DNA of 64,000 bases, from assembly GCA_033239005.1 (NCBI GenBank), contig BSQZ01000081.1, positions 57,209 to 121,208 on the forward strand. Reading direction: 5' to 3'. The notes below the pieces were generated by a model. That model saw only the letters and a list, made by a program, of their open reading frames with translations, was not told the DNA's origin and did no database searches. This DNA is from Lamellibrachia satsuma. Lineage: Eukaryota > Annelida > Polychaeta > Sabellida > Siboglinidae. A program made the position numbers and the translations under genes. Positions 45,796 through 56,735 of the stretch are shown in pieces; position 1 is the stretch's first letter, and the number at the start of each line of letters is the position of its first letter.

Positions 45796-48700
45796 ATGGT
45801 GTTTCTACGGAGAATGTACAAGCGAACCCCTTTTATCGCCCAAGCATTCCGTTGTCATCTAGCCGGCAAGTTGACGATGTTACGCAGTTTGCCTTGGCGC
45901 GGGGTCCGTCCAATGTCGAGCGTTGAAAATTGGTTGTCCGCCGGCAGCATCTTTTCATTGTCATCTGGTCACGGGAAATGCGGCGTCGCCGTGATCCGCG
46001 TGTCAGGCCCCAAGGCGAGTATTGCGCTGAAGGAGATCGGCCGATTCGTCCGTCTGCCGGGGCCGAGACAGGCAGTACTCCGCAAGCTGTGGCACCCGCA
46101 CACGTGCCAGCCTATTGACCGCGCCCTCGTCATCTGGTTCCCAGGTGAGAATGTGCCGCAATATTGTTTAGACTGTTATGATTGTTTTATTAATGGAAAA
46201 CTGTTCGCAATTTACTGTTTTAACGCCTCTATTATAATCCCTATGTCTGTGTCTATGATTTTGAAAATGATATTGACTCAGCAAAACGATTTCTATAATA
46301 GCCTATTATCAAAATGTCAGTATTGTACAAATTTACAATTCACTGAAAAAATCAGTAAAGTGGATTATCGTTTATACATTTTAATGTAAGAAGTCTAAAA
46401 ACAAACTTTCAAAAGATTAAAGACTGTATTCAAGAACGTATAATTAATATACAATTTGATTTAGTCATTATAAATCCGAAACGTGAATTGATCCAGATTT
46501 ACTCAATGACTCTGATATAAACAATTATGATGCTTATCATGCCTCCAGAGGAATTATCATAAAGAACCACACAAATGTTGTGGTCAATTTTGGTAGAGAA
46601 CACCAGCGATATGGTTGATACTGTTTGTGAAAAGATGGAAAATATTTTAAGTAATGCTAAATATATTAAAATAATATTTTAAGTGATGCTAAATCTACTA
46701 AAACAATATTTATGTGTGGTGATTTTAACATAGATTTGCTAAAAACATGAGACTTTTGACACTGTTGATAATGATATATTGGCTAAAAAATTACATTTAT
46801 ATGCTGTACGCGGTGTTGCACATAAATGGATACTGAGTTATTTGGAAAATAGGCAACAATTTGTTAATTTTAATAATTGTATCATCAGTGAATAGAATAC
46901 ACTTAAACACTTTTTAAAGTTTACATAATGTACATAATAAACAACTTTGACCAGTCATAAAATAGAACCATGCGGAACACTACAAAATGCATATAGAATT
47001 TTAATAATTGTAACTCAGAAATTCTAAATGTATCTTGATCTGCTATGAATATGCATGTAAAATGCATTGTTGCACTTTAAATTTGGACAGTAATCACACT
47101 TTAAAGCAAGCAAAGAGAAAGCATGTTTACCCTTTTTTCGACAAATTGCAACTAATGATATGTGCTGCATAAAATGTTTTATTGAATAAAATTAATTAAT
47201 TCATGGTCTAATTGTTTACAAATTTAGGGCGGTTTGGAGTGTCAGCATAATAAGAACATTATTTAGAGAACTACTTTTGGGAGTGGTTTGGCATTTGGCA
47301 GCGGCATATTTTCTTTGAATACCCAGTAGATTGACCTTCTGGTTTCTTGGAAAGTTACGTTTGATACACTAATTACCTCTCAAGAAAACTTTCATCATCA
47401 GTCTACCGATGTAGGCTGAAAGAATGGATCAAAATATATTCAGAATGAATATAAAAATTTCTTGAGAGGTAATTACCATATCAGCTTATATATTTGTTAA
47501 ATAATCTAACCCATTGCGGTAGTGTAGGTCCAGCCAGCTTCACAGGGGAAGACAGCTGTGAGTTCCATGTCCACGGAGGCCACGCTGTTGTGTCGGCCAC
47601 TCTACAGGCTCTCGGCTCCATCCCTGGGCTCAGAACTGCCGAACCTGGCGAATTCACCAAGCGGTGAGTAGTTACAAAATATGTTGTTAATCTTGATGAA
47701 ATTGCTTCTGAAACATAGGCACTGTCAATGTGTAATCTTCATGCAGTAATTGCAGCATGGCTGAAAGCTTCCCCGAGAACTCAAATTTGTGTTGAAATGA
47801 ACAAGTCTGCCAGTGTGTGAAGTGTAAAGTGTACTGCTTGAAGAATGTCAACACTTTGTTTCAGTGCCTTTCAGAATGGAAAGCTGGATCTGACGGAGGT
47901 GGAAGGTTTGGCCGACTTGATCCATGCAGAGACAGAGTTCCAACATAGACAGGCTCTGAGGCAGATGGAAGGAGACCTGAAGACACTCTATGGGGATTGG
48001 CGGCAACGACTACTCAAAGTATATATCTGAAGATAAATATATTGTATTCTGTTTGTCTACAGTGGTGTGTTCAGATATTTTAGCCAATTTTAGCCAATTT
48101 TAGCGATTTATATGTTAAAATTTTGACATGTATTGTTTGACATTGGAAAAGCCAATGAGCAAGTCCTAACTAACTCTTTGTCTTTTTTTGTTTATAACTG
48201 TGTGTGAACGAGTGCTTGTCTGTGTGTGGATGAGTGCTGGTCTGTGTGTGGATGAGTGCTTGTCTGTGTGTGGATGAGTGCTTGTCTGTGTGTGTGTGTG
48301 TGTGTGCATGCGTGCGTGTGAATGAGTGCTCATCTGTGTGTGAATGAGTGTGTAAATGAGTGAGTGGGTGGGTGGTTGGTGGGTGCGTGCATGTGTGCAT
48401 GCGTGCATGTGTGCATGCGTAAATTATTATTATTATATATACCTTTGTTCTCTGCTATAGTGCACTGCCAGTCTTGAGGCTTACATTGACTTCAGTGAAA
48501 ACGACAACATAGAAGATGGAATCGTAGAACAAGGTCCACCATCCCTACTCTTTCTACATCTGGGTGGCCTAGATACTCCCACCTAGCTCCTCCCTCCCTA
48601 GTTCCTCCCTCCCTAGCTCCTGCCTCCCTAGCTCCTCTCTTGTCTCAACCCTGGATACTTATCCTCAGGTCTCGATCTCCTATAGTCCTAACTTACATTG

Positions 48701-51700
48701 CACTGCATCCTTGAATCTCCCCAGCCCTCTCCTTCCCAATCCCGTCACCTGTGAAAAAAATTTGGATTTGTTTATTTTAAAATATATTTATTCTAGAAAT
48801 ATGTTTCATTTAATTAATTGTTCTGAAACAATGGTTAAATAAATACAATAAACTATATGTTCGTATTAGAATATAAATATTTGTAGTGATTAATTTTTAG
48901 TAAGGTGCTCTTTGTATTTATCTTATTCTGAGTCATAAACATCATTGTAAAAGTATTTCCAAATAGATGGTTACCACAAAATTTGAGACATTTGCTCTAA
49001 TAAGATGTTTTTTTATGGTGGAACACTGTATTTGATCTTTGATTTATTCAAATGGCACCTTCAGCTTTTTAATGTTTTCTCTGTGTCCAGTGTTCAATGA
49101 TGTGCAGCTGTTGACATCGGAAATAGAGTGTCACCTTGCTGACAGTCGCAGAGGTGAAATACTCCGGAGTGGCGTGCGTGTCTCAATTATTGGCGAACCA
49201 AATGTGGGCAAAAGCAGTTTGCTGAATCTGCTGTGTAAGTTTGTGTTCTGTGTAACTCCGGTCACTGCCACTGGCCGGCGGTCAGTGACAGCGACCCTGG
49301 TCAGTGGTAACCCAGTGGACTCGCCCTTACCTAAGGTGGTTATTCGTGCTATAACCAATAAAAAATACAAAGAGACCCTTATTAAGAAAGAGACCACTAT
49401 TAAGATTTTCATAAATTTTTTTATTCCTTTTGTAACAATTATATTAGAGAAGGCACGGTAGTGTAGTGGTTAACTCATCCCCTTTACATGATATAGTTCT
49501 CAGTTCAAGACTCGGACCGGGCATGGGTATGATCGGATGATCACATTAATGTTGGTCCCGTCTCATTTAATTGGGGACATAAAAGAACCATTGAGGACAA
49601 CATGCACGCTGGCAGTGACTACTCTCAATGCCAGCATTAAAAAGATCAGCTTGGTGATAATTTTCTGTAAAAGGCTGGCTAGTTGGATGAGACCTTGAAA
49701 CACCATACAATTGTAGTAACCACAGCATACAGACTAGTCAGTTAGTAGAATGTTGCCAAGTGGTGGAAACAAGAACTAGAACTTGAAGACTTTAGTAGTT
49801 CAGGATAAACATTGCAAAGAGAAACAGCATTGTAACAAGAGAGCAGTTAAAATGTACTTAAATTAACTATATGTTAAAGGTTATTATTTCTACTAGTGAA
49901 TACACCTGATCAATAGGTTGAAAACTGCATCTGCATGACAATTTCTGCAGATGTTCATGATCCAGCATAGTCCACTCCAATATTGTTTTGTTGTGTGTAG
50001 GTCAGCGCCCGGCCGCCATAGTTTCACCCATTGCTGGGACGACGAGAGATGTCATAGAAAAGACCCTGAACATAGCAGGCTACCCTGTGATCATGAGTGA
50101 CACGGCTGGACTGCGACCGTCAGACAGCCCTGTGGAGACGGAGGGTGTTAGACGGGCTGTGGAGAGGTTATTATAACACGCAACACTAACGTCTCTTCTT
50201 ATGACGCCAAACAAAAATATGTGGAGTTTTAATCTAACTTAACCTATGAAAGCCCCAGACCCAATTGTTTGCTAAAACGTTTTGGTATTCTAACCGTCCT
50301 AAAGCTGAAGAACATGAGAGAAAACAAAATGACATGTTACTGTAATCTACAACTATACTTGATGGTTTGATACAGTCCTTAGTAAAGATAAATCATAAGT
50401 GTATGTACAGTTGCACTGTACATGGCAAAGAAATTATGTTGTGTCAACAGTTGTGTGAAGTGAACATAAAAATGTAATAAACCTAGGCTATTATGTTGTG
50501 TCAACAGTTGTGTGAAGTGAACATAAACATGTAATAAACCTAGGCTATTATGTTGTGTCAACAGTTGTGTGAAGTGAACATAAACATGTAATAAACCTAG
50601 GCTATTATGTTGTGTCAACAGTTGTGTGAAGTGAACATAAACATGTAATAAACCTAGGCTATTATGTTGTGTCAACAGTTGTGTGAAGTGAACATAAACA
50701 TGTAATAAACCTAGGCTATTATGTTGTGTCAACAGTTGTGTGAAGTGAACATAAACATGTAATAAACCTAGGCTATTATGTTGTGTCAACAGTTGTGTGA
50801 AGTGAACATAAACATGTAATAAACCTAGGCTATTATGTTGTGTCAACAGTTGTGTGAAGTGAACATAAACATGTAATAAACCTAGGCTATTATGTTGTGT
50901 CAACAGTTGTGTGAAGTGAACATAAAAATGTAATAAACCTAGGCTATTATGTTGTGTCAACAGTTGTGTGAAGTGAACATAAACATGTAATAAACCTAGG
51001 CTATTATGTTGTGTCAACAGTTGTGTGAAGTGAACATAAAAATGTAATAAACCTAGGCTATTATGTTGTGTCAACAGTTGTGTGAAGTGAACATAAAAAT
51101 GTAATAAACCTAGGCTATTATGTTGTGTCAACAGTTGTGTGAAGTGAACATAAACATGTAATAAACCTAGGCTATTATGTTGTGTCAACAGTTGTGTGAA
51201 GTGAACATAAACATGTAATAAACCTAGGCTATTATGTTGTGTCAACAGTTGTGTGAAGTGAACATAAACATGTAATAAACCTAGGCTATTATGTTGTGTC
51301 AACAGTTGTGTGAAGTGAACATAAACATGTAATAAACCTAGGCTATTATGGCACATACAAAAATATAAAAATCCACAATATACTAGGAACTCAAATATTT
51401 TGGGGTCTAGTGTTCCAAATGTTTAACATTGAACCATTCTTACTTAGTCCTCTTCACTCAAGGTAGAGCATAGGGCCAAAACGACTCTTTTCCAACGCAC
51501 TCTGTTATTTGCTGCTTTTTTCATTTCTTTCCAGGTGGTTCCATGTTTCTTTACTTCCTCGGCTATTGATCTCCTCCAAGTAGTTTTGGGTCTGCTTGTT
51601 TTTCTTTTTCCTTGTGGATTCCAGTCTAAGGCCTGTCTCATGACATTGTTGGTTTGTTTTCAGAGGGTGTGTCCTATCTGTGTCCATTTTCTTCTTGCAA

Positions 51701-53585
51701 TCTCTCTCTTGATGTTGTGTTGGTCTGCCCTCCTCCAGATTTCTTTGTTTGTGGTTTTATCTTGTCATTCGGTTTTCAGGATGTATCTCAGACATTTGTT
51801 TTTCAGGATGTATCTCAAGACATTTATTAATGAATGTTTGTAGCATTCTGGTTGTTGTCTTGGTTACTCTCCATGTCTCAGAGCCATATAGCAGCACACT
51901 TTTCATGTTGGTGTTGAAGATTCTGATGTTGTCTCGTGTTGAGAAGGTTTATTTAACCATAGTGCCATCATTTTAGTGAGTTGACAAACTCACCCACCTT
52001 ACCCAATAACTGTCGTTATTCAACAAATATCCTCATTTTTAATACAGAAACTTATATTAATGAGAAATATATATTTATTATAGTTTAATTTACACGTATT
52101 GTGTTAAATGAAGAATGTGACGTCACTTGACATGTGTTTTATGCTCAAAGCAAACGGAATGATGTTTGCTATTAATAAGGTGTTAACTGGTATATTCTTT
52201 GCAAACAGTGGACATTGATATCAGACATTGTTTTCTTTCAGCGCACGGAGTGCTGACCTGAACATCCTGGTACTTGATTCCAGTGATGACAGGATCTACC
52301 AGAGCCAGTTCAGCCTGTGGACATTCGCTCTAGAAAGTCTCACTAAGTTGGGATTTTGTGACATTACCAAAGCTGCCAACAGTGCAACAGTGAACTCTGT
52401 GATGGAAAGTGATACATTGTTATCCAGAGAAAAGACACTTGTGATCATCAACAAATCGGACCTTTTAGAGAAAAGTTGTGAGGTCAAATTTGCAGATGGC
52501 CATGACCTTGCATGGTGTCACATGTCATGTGTCACAGAGGACGGCCTTCAGGACTTCCTGAACCTGTTAGAGGACAAAGTCAAAGTGATGTAAGTATAAC
52601 CTTTCCAGTTTGACACTTTTCAGCAATTCCAGCATATAATGATATATAGAGTTTAACATCCAGAAAACCTACTTTTTGCATTTTTTGAGGAGGACATGCA
52701 TTGGGTACGTCCCATAACTTTGCGCCTATAATTAGTAATTTTTTCTGGTAACAAACTATTTAAAATGTCCATTACTGTGACGACAATTCACTATGAATAC
52801 TATAGTTTCTGAGTTAATCGTTAGGAGTTATCTTTTTAATATTATTGAATGTAGGACTTGTTTTAAATTAATGAACGTGATAAGCATCTTTGAGCAATTA
52901 TTGCTGGATAGGGCACCATATAATTAAATATAATTAATTGATTGATTGATCTTTGTTATATCTTGTGCCGACACGAGACGTGTGCACAGAGTGCCATGTT
53001 GTCATTTTGCTTCAGTTTGCATTGGTTAAAAATTTTTTTTTAACATGTATTGTTTCTTGACATCACCACACTACAGTTACATGCTGTTTTTGCAATTCAT
53101 TAAGATCAAAACAGTTGAGTGCAATTTTTAACACAGTGACAATCAGCCTTGAATAAATATGTTCACTTTAATAACATCTCATCATGAATGCTATTGAATC
53201 AAATTCAGTTATATTAATATTTCGCAACTGGTGTCCCAGTCTTGTGAAGAGCATCACCAGGTGTGTCTAGAAGTAAACAGTACACTGTGTTCAGACTAAA
53301 AACTGGGACACTTGGTCTAATATGTTTAAACATTATCATATGCTTATCTCCAGATGTGGTGATCCAGCGTCAGGGGAACCCAGTCTGACTCAGGTCAGAC
53401 ACCGCACACAGCTCAATGAATGTCTCGCCGCCCTGCACCGCTACGTCGCTCACCACCAACATGATGTGGTGCTGGCAGCGCACCACCTCCATGCCGCTCT
53501 CAGACACATCGGCAAGATCACAGGGCAAGTCAGCTCGAACGAACTTCTCGACGTTATATTCAGAGACTTCTGCATCGGAAAATGA
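45796..53585 (+). CDS. GTPBP3: GTPBP3/MnmE, mitochondrial tRNA uridine-34 modification GTPase, 8 exons, complete
   Basis: With MTO1 it installs the 5-taurinomethyl-type (cmnm5-type in bacteria) group on wobble U34 of mitochondrial tRNAs. Exons: 45796-46144, 47528-47663, 47865-48018, 48461-48533, 49091-49234, 50001-50166, 52242-52589, 53354-53585; total 1,602 bp, 533 residues, all phases consistent. The Arg-rich, acid-poor first ~40 residues look like a mitochondrial presequence. The TrmE N-domain has [10 protein letters not shown] and [15 protein letters not shown] with PGEFTKRAF. G-domain motifs: G1 GEPNVGKSS (272-280), G2 AGTTRD (297-302), G3 DTAGL (319-323), G4 NKSD (411-414). It ends FCIGK, the invariant C-terminus with the catalytic Cys. 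Human GTPBP3 is 492 residues. Introns hold LINE and SINE pieces and a 57-bp minisatellite. Confidence 0.96.
46380..46905 (+). mobile_element. LINE fragment in GTPBP3 intron 1
   Basis: Pieces in several frames: [18 protein letters not shown] (endonuclease start), [12 protein letters not shown] (endonuclease GDFN) and then, after a gap, [20 protein letters not shown] and [16 protein letters not shown] (RT). Internally deleted and full of stops; a family different from the CR1-like copies. Confidence 0.75.
47360..47480. repeat. Foldback with CTCTCAAGAAA arms
   Basis: TAATTACCTCTCAAGAAA near 47369 and TTTCTTGAGAGGTAATTA near 47459 are inverted copies about 75 bp apart, in GTPBP3 intron 1. Confidence 0.7.
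48200..48425. repeat. GT-rich imperfect tandem repeat
   Basis: TGTGTGTGGATGAGTGCTTG-type units (about 21 bp) grading into (GT)n and GTGCATGC runs; the opposite strand opens false His/Thr-rich ORFs. It is in GTPBP3 intron 3, close to the acceptor of exon 4. Confidence 0.9.
49447..49690 (+). repeat. tRNA-derived SINE in GTPBP3 intron 5
   Basis: GGCACGGTAGTGTAGTGGTT resembles a tRNA 5' half with an A box, and AGTTCAAGACTCG near 49502 a degenerate B box. A tRNA-unrelated body follows, ending in a region with CCAGCATTAAAAAG. Confidence 0.6.
50425..51350. repeat. 57-bp minisatellite, about 16 copies, GTPBP3 intron 6
   Basis: The unit is TTATGTTGTGTCAACAGTTG then TGTGAAGTGAACATAAACAT and GTAATAAACCTAGGCTA. 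Very homogeneous; a single C/A variant (ATAAACATG/ATAAAAATG) marks some copies. The period is a multiple of three, so a false 325-codon ORF spans it on the minus strand. Each unit holds one AATAAA. Confidence 0.97.
51443..51960 (-). mobile_element. LINE 3' fragment (YADDL-type family), GTPBP3 intron 6
   Basis: The minus strand codes [30 protein letters not shown], and the C-terminus [20 protein letters not shown] with [11 protein letters not shown]...W. Same family as 24278-25640, antisense to GTPBP3. Confidence 0.8.
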
Positions 53586-54670
53586 TTATTGTTACACAGA
53601 TGTTAAAATGCCATTCTCACTGGATGATGTGTGCTCAGTGATATTTATACATATTAACTGTTTATGTCCTACATACTGTACATACTAGCATGTGTGATAT
53701 TATAATGTATGTACAATTAAATGAAGTGCAATTTTTAATTGTATGTTTTATTTACAGTATCCCAAGATTAATAATTAATGTTAAAAATTTTAAAGTAACT
53801 ACATCAGTCCATGTAACGATAACTTTGGAATAATATTATTTTGCAATGAGCACCAAGACACAGTAGCCAAGCCAACACAGCATTGACACAGACACTGCAC
53901 TGACACAGACACAGCTGCTCCTGTCTCAAAAACAAATCGCTGACATTACAAAAATTATACACAGTCATAGACATAGATGCATTTAAAATCCCTCCTCAAC
54001 TAATTAGTGACCGTTTTCCCACTCAAATAAAAATCATCATGCAATTTTTTTTTATTTTGCGAACAATTGGTAAGATATTTTTAATAATGATGACAATACG
54101 AGTCTGCCAGGATTCGAACCTGTAATATTCTGATCCCTAGGTCTAGTCTAAATTTCGTTTTTCCGTTACTGCCTTCACCGAAATAGTTTAGTAGGGCAAA
54201 GTTCACTCGGCCTGCTTCCGGAAGTTCATTTTTATGTTCAGGGCAGATGGAATGCTCATTCTTATTCATGATTTGTAATGGTTTTAGTCATTCAGTCAAC
54301 GACGCTACTACATCAGATGTTTTCTGTTATGTGATATATACTCATAAGAAAGCGGTCTTTCTGGATACTGCGAGCATGAGGTAACGAATTTGACAAAGTT
54401 GCCGCCTGGCCTTGGCCTTGGAAATGGAAGGCTTCTCGCCTCTCGGCCCTGGCACAGAAATGTATTTTCAGTGCAGCGCAAATACATGGTAATGTAGTAT
54501 TATTTCTAATTAATTCAGTATTGAAATTACTATGTTGCTACCGTTTCTATTTGATCCGATTGTCTTTAATATTCGCGAATCACTGTGACCCTTGTCTCTG
54601 TCCATTCGCGGACAAACTTTCAGCAGCAGTAGATAGCGACTTGGGTACAATGACAAATATTTTTGGAAGT
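53586..54670. other. GTPBP3 3' flank
   Basis: ATTAAA at 53716-53721 is the nearest weak poly(A) signal. A B-box-like word on the minus strand (GGTTCGAATCC, about 54110-54120) suggests a tRNA-like repeat remnant, without a complete cloverleaf. No coding sequence seen. Confidence 0.4.
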
Positions 54671-54949
54671 AAACATTCTTTAAACTAGAAGTGCAGGGGG
54701 GTTACCTAGAGGTGTCTCAAGCAAAACAAGAGGCCACTAGCACAGATAAACCAATATCAAATCATCCGAAAAACATCTCTGAAAAAGGTTATAGATGCAT
54801 ATGTTTAACGAAGTGGTTCCGTAGCCGAGCATCGGTTCTATGCGCGTTACCGTTAAAGAACCGAGCACCAAATGCGCATGCGCCAGTCCAGGTGTCACGG
54901 GGTCATGGTCGCGCGAGTGTTTCCGCTCTCTCTCTCTCTCTCTCAAAAC

Positions 54950-55455
54950 ATGGCGGCTGAGAATGTTGTGTTATTTGGTTCACTCAAAGTTGGCGACAGT
55001 TTTGAGAGTTTTTTTGGATGTGCAAACAAAAATAAAAGAGATAGAAGACGAGACAGCCGTCCAGCTGTATCGGCGTGACTGTAAGACATTAGTGGCGTCG
55101 ATGTCACGATATCCAGGCCGCGCGGGAAAGGCCAAGCCCGAGTTGAAGTACTATCTTCTGGACTACTGACAGTACTGTTGCGTTTTCGGTGGGTGATAAC
55201 GTGTCGCTGTTCGTCCTTAGGAAGCACTGCGAACCGTCTGCTTGGGCAATGCTCCAGTGTGTAGTCGAAGAAACCAGAGCCGATCCTGTATTCTACTGTG
55301 GCGTATGCACGGAACAGATCGTCGATGAGGACAACAGATCAATCGCATGTGACAGCTGCTTACAGTGGACACATTTTAAATGTGTGGGCATGAAGACCGC
55401 ACCGAAAGGTCGATGCTGGTTTTGCGCAACGTGTAAGAGAATGACTTTGAAATGA
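54950..55455 (+). pseudogene. Remnant MULE transposase: N-terminal domain plus C-terminal PHD finger
   Basis: From ATG 54950 the frame reads LKVGDSFESFF, then shifts by one near a T7 run (55009) to IKEIEDETAVQLYRRDCKTL and KPELKYYLLDY, then an in-frame TGA before QYCCVFGG. This resembles the N-terminus of ZSWIM-type (MULE-derived) proteins. The catalytic core and SWIM zinc finger are absent. In a third frame a PHD finger follows: CGVCTEQI, CDSCLQWTHFKC, WFCATC (Cys4-His-Cys3 pattern), ending at 55453. The joined parts imply an internal deletion of the original transposase; the element should be non-autonomous. Confidence 0.75.
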
Positions 55456-56541
55456 ATGGATAGTTATGTGAAGGGTAGGTAGGGCTGCTAGTTAGGTTTT
55501 TTAATGCATAATTAATACTTTTTGCTGTAAAATGGGACTTACTGATTAAAAATTACATTGGCATTTTTTATGCTGTGTAAAAGTTATGAATATTTTATCA
55601 CAATGTTTTCAAAATGTACTTTAACAAATATTTATTTTATTTTGCACTTTCTAAATTATATTCTTGTAAATGCAAATATTTATTTTATTTTTTCAAAAAA
55701 CCATCATTCTAGCTGCCATACCTGTACTGCTAATTTATTTACATATATTTCTGTCATACCTGCACTGCTGCTGTGTTTACATATATTTCAATTGGCTTCT
55801 GGGTTTTTTACTGCTTTTCTGCAACACAGTTTCTTGTTATCATGATGACATGTGGAAGTGCACTTCAGCTGGTGTTGGCTTCAAATAACATGCATAACAT
55901 TAAGGTTTTTTTGCTGTGATATAAATAAAGAATAGTGAATGTATAACATTACTTTTCATGCGCTTTTCTTGTTTGCACTGTGCTATTGAAATGAATAAAA
56001 TGTTCACTGTTATTTCTACTTTACTGTTGTCATGATTCGTTATCACTCGTATGTTATTACTTTTACGAACGTTATGTCTAAGGACATGCACATTCATATG
56101 GAAACAATGTTAAGGCATGTAGATTTTATGAAATGATAACACAAACTCTTACAGTTGCTACATCACCACATAGTCCCAAATATTTTTTTCAAAGTCAATA
56201 GTTATTTGCATATATACAATTTTTACGTAATAAACTTTAATATTGGCCTGCAACAACTAATATTAAAATAACTGCACGAAAATTATTGTTGGACTGCATG
56301 TTAAAGCAAGTACAACAATTATATATGTGGGTCATTCCATGCCAACCTCTACCTTTGGTTGTATAATGCAGACGTGTGAAAAATCTCAAGCCTCAACTCC
56401 ACGTAGTTTTGGAGATAAAATTATGGTCAGTTGAAAACGGTATCATTTCCTATTTTTGCAATAATTTTTTTTTTCATGTTTGGAATCTCATATCTTGCCA
56501 CTGAATATGGATATCTACCTGAAATATGGCTTAATTAATTG

Positions 56542-56735
56542 CTCGGTCCTTTAGCGGTGACACGCACGGTTCCGATGCTCGGTCCTTTAGCGGTGACATG
56601 CACGGTTTCGATGCTCGGTCCTTTAGCGGTGACACGCACGGTTTCGATGCTCGGTCCTTTAGCGGTGACACGCACGGTTCCGGTGCTCGGTCCTTTAGCG
56701 GTGACACGCACGTTTCCGATGCTCGGTGGCTGCTC
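56542..56735. repeat. 36-bp tandem repeat of TIR-internal sequence, 5 copies
   Basis: GATGCTCGGTCCTTTAGCGG followed by TGACACGCACGGTTCC repeats every 36 bp just inside the right end of the MULE. The same words in inverted order form the inner part of both TIRs (CGAGCATCGG, CGCTAAAGGACCGA). Confidence 0.93.

Noticed and set aside
50379..51356. 325-codon repetitive ORF in GTPBP3 intron 6
   Set aside because: Product of the 57-bp minisatellite; no initiation context, splice signals or flanking coding sequence.
54085..54165. tRNA gene on the minus strand (perfect B box GGTTCGAATCC)
   Set aside because: No matching acceptor stem or D arm at the right distance; probably a SINE or tRNA-like scrap.
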